From Bacteroidota bacterium (lineage in GTDB: Bacteria; Bacteroidota; Ignavibacteria; UBA10030; UBA6906), in NCBI GenBank assembly GCA_003541875.1, contig DPLS01000045.1:1-7301 (forward strand): a DNA stretch of 7,301 bases, written 5' to 3'. Shown here one piece after another: positions 1 through 4,719 of this stretch. Within the stretch, counting starts at the first letter, position 1. Every line of letters starts with the position of its first letter. The notes beneath the pieces are model-generated. The model saw only the letters and a program-made list of their open reading frames with translations. It was not told the DNA's origin and did not search any database. The position numbers and the translations under genes are program-made.

Positions 1-209
1 GGAAATTGTGGCTGCCCGAATAATGCCAGATGACGACGGCGATACTGATCCCCAAACTTCATCCAACGATCAAATTGAGGCTTCCCTTTGAATTCGCCAT
101 TGGCGTTGCCTTCGCGGTTTCCGAGAATGATGTGGAGTACGGAGAGAATCGCGCAGTCACGACCGAGACTGACCTCTGATTCGCTGGGGCACCTACTCTC
201 TTTAAGCAA
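1..209 (-). CDS. Possible partial hypothetical protein, runs off left edge
   Basis: A minus-strand frame stays open from a TGA at 230-228 to the window edge, giving about 69 residues if the TTG at 209-207 is the start. The translation has protein-like composition (for example LGNREGNANGEF, then FDRWMKFGDQYRRRHLALF), and synonymous codons look like those of the neighbouring genes. I do not recognise the family. There is no good ribosome binding site, and the only in-frame ATG near the beginning lies upstream of the TGA, at 248-246, so that reading is blocked after six codons. A competing plus-strand frame (88-276) has low-complexity Ser/Arg-rich content and no sign of being real. It could be the N-terminal part of a genuine gene with a TTG start, a gene with a nonsense mutation, or chance. 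The gap to the GH18 stop is 53 bases on the same strand. Confidence 0.3.
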   Translation of the reverse strand, partial: MLKESRCPSESEVSLGRDCAILSVLHIILGNREGNANGEFKGKPQFDRWMKFGDQYRRRHLALFGQPQF

Positions 210-262
210 CCAAGCACGCGAGAGCAGTCAGAAAATTCTTAGGGACATGCAAAAAGGCCGAC

Positions 263-2122
263 TCAGTTTCTGGTGAATCTAATGTTGTCGAAGTAGCAGG
301 TTGTCTCTCCCTGCATGTTTCTCAAAAAATAGAATCTGTTGATTGGAGCGTTGAACCTAAGTGGAACTGAAATACTGTTCCAGCAATTCGGGACAAGCGG
401 TGTTTCTACCAAGTAGTCATTATAGAACGCCACGGTGAGGGTGAACTGAGATGTTGGATAGACATCGAACTTCAGTGAATCGAATTCTTCAGGACTGATT
501 GGCACCTCTGCACCCCAGTTGCCACTCAGAAAATCCAAAGCCCCGCTGGAGGAATACTCAACCTTCAAGGAGTACTTGCCAGATTTCACCGGCCTCGGAT
601 TATCAAATGTTGCCTTCGCGCTCCAAGAAGTATTCATGAATGGTGATTTCAGGGCATCATCGTAGACTACCTTCTCCGGAAAGAGCGGTTTCGGCCCACG
701 GTTGTCTACCGTGATTTCGATTTGCGCAGCCGATGAATTCCCGGATTGATCCATCGCAACGACAGACAAAGTATGTCGTCCATTGGCGATAGTCCAGCTA
801 TTAAGTGTCACACCATATGGAGGCAGCAGAGAGACCCTTCCAATTTCGTTTCCGTCCAACTGGAACTTGACATTGAGGATCCCAACATTGTCAGTTGCTT
901 GAACAGTGATCTTAACAACTCCGCTTATTGCGGACCCATTGTGAGGGAAGGAAAACGATACTGCCGGCTTTTCCCGGTCGGGAAGCGGAGGCGGTTCACC
1001 CGCGACGGCCCGTCTCAGCGCCTGCAGTTGCGGGTCCCTTTGCCCCGCGGGTTTGTTGGGCCTGTATCCGCCGCCGAAATCCCAGATGAAAATGCCGCTC
1101 AGCCCTTTCTTTCGGATGTATTCAACCTTCTTGTACTGAATCAGCTCGTTGTCAAATGAGATGAACACGTCGTCAGCAGAGCCAGAGTTGTCAATGCTGA
1201 TGTACGAGGTCTGCGTAACCGAGTCGTAGTGTTGAATCTGTCCATCTCCCCAAGTGTCCATCATGTATGAATACGGCTTGTCGGACACCATCGCGGGCGG
1301 AGTAGTCCAACTTTGACGAGGCGACGTCACTCCACCCGTCGGAGTTCCCTCGCCCCCCTTCCACACTTGGGCACTCCAGTAGGTGGATATAGCCAGTTTG
1401 GATTTGGGGATACCTGAGTCCAGGTACTCTTGGATCACGTCGTCGACGCAGGGCAATTTTTTCCAAAAGAACTTGCCCGGGAATCTCTGACCACCATTGT
1501 AGAGCGGCGACGACGGCCACGAGATCCATCCGGGCCACGGTCCAGCGTACTCGTAACTGTTGACGTTGATCTGATCGAAATATGAGAAGAGCTTGGAGTA
1601 GTTTGACTGATCACCCTGAACGGCGAAGGCAGTCAGCATGAGTTTGGGATTCCGAGCCTTGAGGGAGTCCCGAAGTTGAGGAACAAATCTGGTCCACTGA
1701 ATCGGATTGTCTACCGGCTCCCAATCAAGATCAACTCCATCATAGCCATTTGCTAATACATAGGCCACGATGTTGTGGATGAAGAACGCCCTGGTCCTCT
1801 CAGCAGTTGCGCCGTTCCATCCTGGACCCGACCCTGCCCCCCCAATCGAAATCAAAACCTTCTTGTTATGTGCATGAGCCGCTGAGATCAATTCGGATTG
1901 ACGCGCAGGCGTCCCACCATAGCCCAATGTCCCATCTGGATTGATCCCCATTGCAAAATCAAAAACATGGGTCAACACCCTGAAGTCAATCTCGCTGGGT
2001 GGAATCTCCCGCCAGTACGGGTAGTATGCGCTAACCCATTTGATATCCTGTGAGAGTGACTCCACATGAATGGCAAGGATTGCGATGGCGGGCGCGGCTA
2101 TCTTCAGCCATGAAACCTTCAT
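263..2122 (-). CDS. Secreted family-18 glycoside hydrolase (chitinase-like) with Ig-like and C-terminal beta-sandwich domains
   Basis: Likely exported enzyme of 619 residues that cleaves beta-1,4-linked N-acetylglucosamine polymers (chitin or a related glycan). Residues 1-24 form a signal peptide: Lys2 and Lys7, a hydrophobic Ile/Ala/Leu core, and a probable cut near SLS-Q. The GH18 barrel spans about 27-375. It opens with a YYPYW strand, has SIGG at 92-95, and has the catalytic DGVDLDWE at 128-135 with Glu135 as acid. VNSYEY follows near 187-192 (Tyr190 conserved, Glu where MTYD has Asp), and the barrel-closing FIWDFGGG has its Trp at 347. Residues 382-474 look like a bacterial Ig-like domain (TVQATDNVG, DGNEIG, VVAMDQSGN). 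Residues 479-619 resemble a carbohydrate-binding-type beta-sandwich starting VVYDDAL. No lipobox or type IX sorting domain is seen. The frame is open up to an ATG at 2278, but that extension overlaps the acyltransferase gene and has no signal peptide at its start, so 2122 is chosen. It lies 25 bases after the acyltransferase stop and is probably co-transcribed. An endo-beta-N-acetylglucosaminidase or peptidoglycan-directed enzyme is the alternative. Confidence 0.9.
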   Translation of the reverse strand: MKVSWLKIAAPAIAILAIHVESLSQDIKWVSAYYPYWREIPPSEIDFRVLTHVFDFAMGINPDGTLGYGGTPARQSELISAAHAHNKKVLISIGGAGSGPGWNGATAERTRAFFIHNIVAYVLANGYDGVDLDWEPVDNPIQWTRFVPQLRDSLKARNPKLMLTAFAVQGDQSNYSKLFSYFDQINVNSYEYAGPWPGWISWPSSPLYNGGQRFPGKFFWKKLPCVDDVIQEYLDSGIPKSKLAISTYWSAQVWKGGEGTPTGGVTSPRQSWTTPPAMVSDKPYSYMMDTWGDGQIQHYDSVTQTSYISIDNSGSADDVFISFDNELIQYKKVEYIRKKGLSGIFIWDFGGGYRPNKPAGQRDPQLQALRRAVAGEPPPLPDREKPAVSFSFPHNGSAISGVVKITVQATDNVGILNVKFQLDGNEIGRVSLLPPYGVTLNSWTIANGRHTLSVVAMDQSGNSSAAQIEITVDNRGPKPLFPEKVVYDDALKSPFMNTSWSAKATFDNPRPVKSGKYSLKVEYSSSGALDFLSGNWGAEVPISPEEFDSLKFDVYPTSQFTLTVAFYNDYLVETPLVPNCWNSISVPLRFNAPINRFYFLRNMQGETTCYFDNIRFTRN

Positions 2123-2126
2123 ATGT

Positions 2127-2133
2127 CTTTTCC
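2127..2133 (-). promoter_or_regulatory. Ribosome binding site of the GH18 gene
   Basis: The minus strand reads GGAAAAG followed by ACAT and the ATG at 2122. The GGA core sits about eight bases before the start. It supports ATG 2122 over the upstream in-frame ATG at 2278, which lies inside the acyltransferase gene. The match to a full Shine-Dalgarno sequence is only partial. Confidence 0.4.
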
Positions 2134-2147
2134 GTTTTCCAATGAAC

Positions 2148-3356
2148 TCATGTGCCAGCAAGCCACTTGCGGATTGCTCGCCTTGATGGATCCTCGACGA
2201 ACTTGAGTATGACGATCGATAGCAGGATTGCAGCAATGGTGTAGATAATGAAAAATGGAAATGATGTAAAACCATCAATACCGAATTTTTTTGCGAGCCA
2301 GTTGCCGTAACGCGAAAGGGGGAGATGCGTCAAGTAGAGAGCATAGCTAGCTTCCCCGAGCAGGACGAGGGCCGGAAGAGAAAGGAACGACGCAATGAGT
2401 CCACGGCTTTGCGCCAGACCATAGATCAGCATGGCAAACAGCGGCGCAAGCAGACTGTTGTGCAAGAGTGCAAAAGGCAGCATGGAACTGACCCCAAACA
2501 CAGCAAGAATACCGACAGCAGCACAAGCCGATAGAAGCCCACCTGCCGGGTTCCCCCCATCTCTTCGAAGGAGGAATGCTCTCCCCACAACCATTCCAAT
2601 TACAAATTCAGGAAAGCGCGCTAGTGGATTGAACTTCAGCAAGTCCAGCCAAAAGGCCATTGTGGCAGCCGAGCCACTGCCCGTCCCGTCAGGGTCAAGT
2701 AGGATGTAGAGAAGAGAGACCGCAATCGACAGAAACCACAAAGCCAGCCCCACCAGCATGAGCCTCTTGAACGACAAGCGCAGGAACAGTGGCACAACAA
2801 AGGGAAACATCAGGTAGAAAAACGCCTCAACGGACAGGGACCATCCGGGCGGATTTAGCAAGGAAGCAGTCTGTGGCAACCACGACTGAAGAAGGGTGAC
2901 AGCAGCAGTCGTTCCAACTCCCAACACCGTTCCAATCGCGCCATTGGGATTTCCGAGAAGTACCGTCTCACGAACAAAAAGAGGGAAGGCAAAGAGGAGG
3001 CTGACAAGATATACGGGATAGACACGCGCCAGACGCGCAATCCAGAATGCTTTCCGATCGATTCTTCCCTCAGTCAGATCGTCGAAGTAGTTGTACGAGA
3101 GGATAAACCCTGAGAGAACAAAAAAAAGACTCACACCAATTCCACCGCACGCAGCAATGTTCTGGACCCAGACTGGCGCAGCGGCGAGGAAGGGCTGCGC
3201 AGGCCTGACCAGATTGTTCGTGAAATAGAAACCATTGTGCAGGATGAGAACCTGCATCGCTGCAAGAAAACGCAAACCCGTGAGGGCTTTGAGTTGCGGC
3301 TTCCGGTTCTTGACTATTGGGACCGGGGATCCGGGCTCAGTGAGTTCCGCTGTCAT
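2148..3356 (-). CDS. Acyltransferase 3 family membrane protein (OafA/YrhL type)
   Basis: Integral inner-membrane protein of 402 residues, normal length for a stand-alone AT3 domain. Such proteins move acyl groups (often acetyl) across the membrane onto surface polysaccharides, lipopolysaccharide, peptidoglycan or small exported molecules. Family landmarks are in order: LKALTGLRFLAA at 22-33 with the candidate catalytic His40 in ILHN; GVSLFFVLSGFIL at 74-86; the Arg-rich RLARVYPVY at 108-116; PPGWSLSVEAFFYLMFP at 169-185; and SYALYLTH at 337-344 near the end. About ten hydrophobic helices alternate with short polar loops. The tail (FVEDPSRRAIRKW) is the usual end of the family. The ATG at 3356 is chosen because the conserved core starts only about 20 residues later. 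No SGNH domain is fused to it, but the gene just upstream, 57 bases away, encodes one, which suggests the two proteins act together. The substrate cannot be read from the sequence. Confidence 0.93.
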   Translation of the reverse strand: MTAELTEPGSPVPIVKNRKPQLKALTGLRFLAAMQVLILHNGFYFTNNLVRPAQPFLAAAPVWVQNIAACGGIGVSLFFVLSGFILSYNYFDDLTEGRIDRKAFWIARLARVYPVYLVSLLFAFPLFVRETVLLGNPNGAIGTVLGVGTTAAVTLLQSWLPQTASLLNPPGWSLSVEAFFYLMFPFVVPLFLRLSFKRLMLVGLALWFLSIAVSLLYILLDPDGTGSGSAATMAFWLDLLKFNPLARFPEFVIGMVVGRAFLLRRDGGNPAGGLLSACAAVGILAVFGVSSMLPFALLHNSLLAPLFAMLIYGLAQSRGLIASFLSLPALVLLGEASYALYLTHLPLSRYGNWLAKKFGIDGFTSFPFFIIYTIAAILLSIVILKFVEDPSRRAIRKWLAGT

Positions 3357-3413
3357 ATCATATTCGGAGGTCGGTTGCGCAATCCATTTGTGCCTTCCAC
3401 GCCCAACTAGAGT

Positions 3414-4604
3414 TCAAGGTTTTGTGCGCACTTCACCGAACGAGCGCTCCTTCAGGTATGGCAGCAACTCACGTTCGAGAACGTCAGCGGCAACAACATG
3501 TCCCTGAGAAGTCCAATGTCCATTGAAGTTGAGATACAGGGGATGCACCACTTTGGCGCGCGCTCTAAACTCATCGCACATATTGATTGAGCGGATCCCG
3601 TTGCGACCGCAGAATCCCTCCATGAAGCTCTGAGGTCGCGTTGAATATACTGTATCTGGTTTGAATCCCCAGAACTTTCTCCCTTCCACATACTCCCTTG
3701 GACTCGCCTGCATCCCGTACGGATATACACAGACCCAGAAATCAATCCCCCGTTCTCTTAGCATGTCGCGTATGAGTAGGATATACTTATATGAGAGGGC
3801 AAGCTCGCTGTCGTCGGCCACAGGATAGTTCTCTCTCAACATCGCATACTTGTCCTTTCGAATATCTCCAAGGGCCTTCCCCTCATGTTTCGCCCCCTCG
3901 AGATACCGGTCGATCCGAAGCCGAATGAAGTTGTACAATCTCGTATGTTCTTTGAAGAAATCCTTGATCCCGACAAAAACTCCCTTTGCCGCACCTTCCG
4001 GTTTGACGGTGGGGCCCGGGCTTACTCCCATCGGCACTCCATCAGCATCTAGTCTCGCAATCCGGGTGAAATCAATATCATCAAACACATCAGACAAGTC
4101 ATAGAATAGTATGACGAGATCGGGATGCGCTGTTATCCCCGAGGTCTTCAGATAGAGGTATTCGAGGATTGGAGAATAGCCGCCGCACCCTGCATTTATC
4201 ACCTGGAATTTCTCCGAGCTCAATTTTGGTCCAAGGTGCCGTTCAAGCACTTTGGAAAATGTCTCGTTTGCCTCAACGCCATCTCCCTCTGTAAACGAGT
4301 CGCCCACCATAAGAATCCGAAACGTGCCGGCAGGCTTTTCAGCAGGAAATTCATAATCACGCAGGCCAAGAGAGTTGATAGTATATTCTGTATTGAACTC
4401 CGGAGTCTTGTAGTGACCCTTGGCGTTTGGAATGAACTTGTGATGAAGTATCGAGTCGGGCTGGACGAAGAAATAGCGCATGGTCTCGCGCGGCTCAATG
4501 AACCGGACCGCTATCTCCAGCATGAGGAGGCCGGCGAGAATGCTTCCGAGCACGAACGCAATGCGTACGCCAAACTCACGACTCCGGGAAGTCGATTGTG
4601 CCAA
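3414..4604 (-). CDS. Membrane-anchored SGNH/GDSL-like hydrolase, partner candidate of the acyltransferase
   Basis: Protein of 396 residues with one N-terminal membrane helix (about 12-34), so the rest should lie outside the cytoplasmic membrane. An SGNH fold follows: ILMVGDSFTEG at 97-107 with nucleophile Ser103; the GCGGYSP stretch at 138-144 as the oxyanion-Gly block; ILFYDLSDVFDD at 165-176 where block III (G-x-N-D) is expected; and NFNGHWTSQGH at 359-369 as block V with His363. Block V carries Asn361 where many members have Asp (D-G-H-W). SGNH domains of this sort act as O-acetylesterases or O-acetyltransferases on polysaccharides and commonly partner AT3 proteins. The start is TTG. The frame is closed upstream by TAG at 4625-4623, and the first in-frame ATG (Met28) would cut into the membrane helix, so TTG 4604 is the only sensible choice. 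GGAAAGGA precedes it by about 11 bases. The exact substrate and whether it is esterase or transferase are unknown. Confidence 0.85.
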   Translation of the reverse strand: MAQSTSRSREFGVRIAFVLGSILAGLLMLEIAVRFIEPRETMRYFFVQPDSILHHKFIPNAKGHYKTPEFNTEYTINSLGLRDYEFPAEKPAGTFRILMVGDSFTEGDGVEANETFSKVLERHLGPKLSSEKFQVINAGCGGYSPILEYLYLKTSGITAHPDLVILFYDLSDVFDDIDFTRIARLDADGVPMGVSPGPTVKPEGAAKGVFVGIKDFFKEHTRLYNFIRLRIDRYLEGAKHEGKALGDIRKDKYAMLRENYPVADDSELALSYKYILLIRDMLRERGIDFWVCVYPYGMQASPREYVEGRKFWGFKPDTVYSTRPQSFMEGFCGRNGIRSINMCDEFRARAKVVHPLYLNFNGHWTSQGHVVAADVLERELLPYLKERSFGEVRTKP

Positions 4605-4719
4605 CCTGAGTATGTTCCTTTCCTATCGCAAGAGAGATATGTGGACTAAAGAAAACAACAATCAGATCAAATTTCAACCTATCTCAGCATTCTCGCGATG
4701 TAACAACCCTCTCCACCAA
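4605..4719. other. Intergenic gap between carB and the SGNH gene
   Basis: This 115-base stretch has no coding frame worth calling, no GC-rich hairpin followed by a T-run, and no convincing -35/-10 pair. It contains ATCGC-AA-GAGA (4625-4635) and TCTCGCGAT (4691-4699), which can pair over nine bases with a two-base bulge across a 55-base loop. One arm abuts the ribosome binding site of the SGNH gene. The three downstream genes may be read through from carB or from an unrecognised promoter here. Confidence 0.4.
4616..4623 (-). promoter_or_regulatory. Ribosome binding site deciding the TTG start of the SGNH gene
   Basis: The minus strand reads GGAAAGGA, ending 11 bases before TTG at 4604-4602. 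An in-frame TAG lies directly in front of it (4625-4623), so translation must start after this site. The spacing is slightly long and the start codon is weak, which would suit low expression of an anchored enzyme. That last point is inference. Confidence 0.45.

Noticed and set aside
225..276. Possible terminator after the GH18 gene
   Set aside because: The minus strand has GGCCTTTTT soon after the stop, but no matching stem in front of the T-run. The CAGAAA/TTTTCTG pairing is weak with a loop of about 30 bases.
2123..2278. N-terminal extension of the GH18 reading frame to an ATG at 2278
   Set aside because: It overlaps the conserved C-terminal end of the acyltransferase, has Ser/His-rich non-domain content, and would bury a good signal peptide in the middle of the protein.
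4640..4685. Possible promoter in the gap before the SGNH gene
   Set aside because: TTGAAA on the minus strand resembles a -35 box, but no acceptable -10 box lies 16-18 bases on, and the FCB-type TAnnTTTG match is imperfect.
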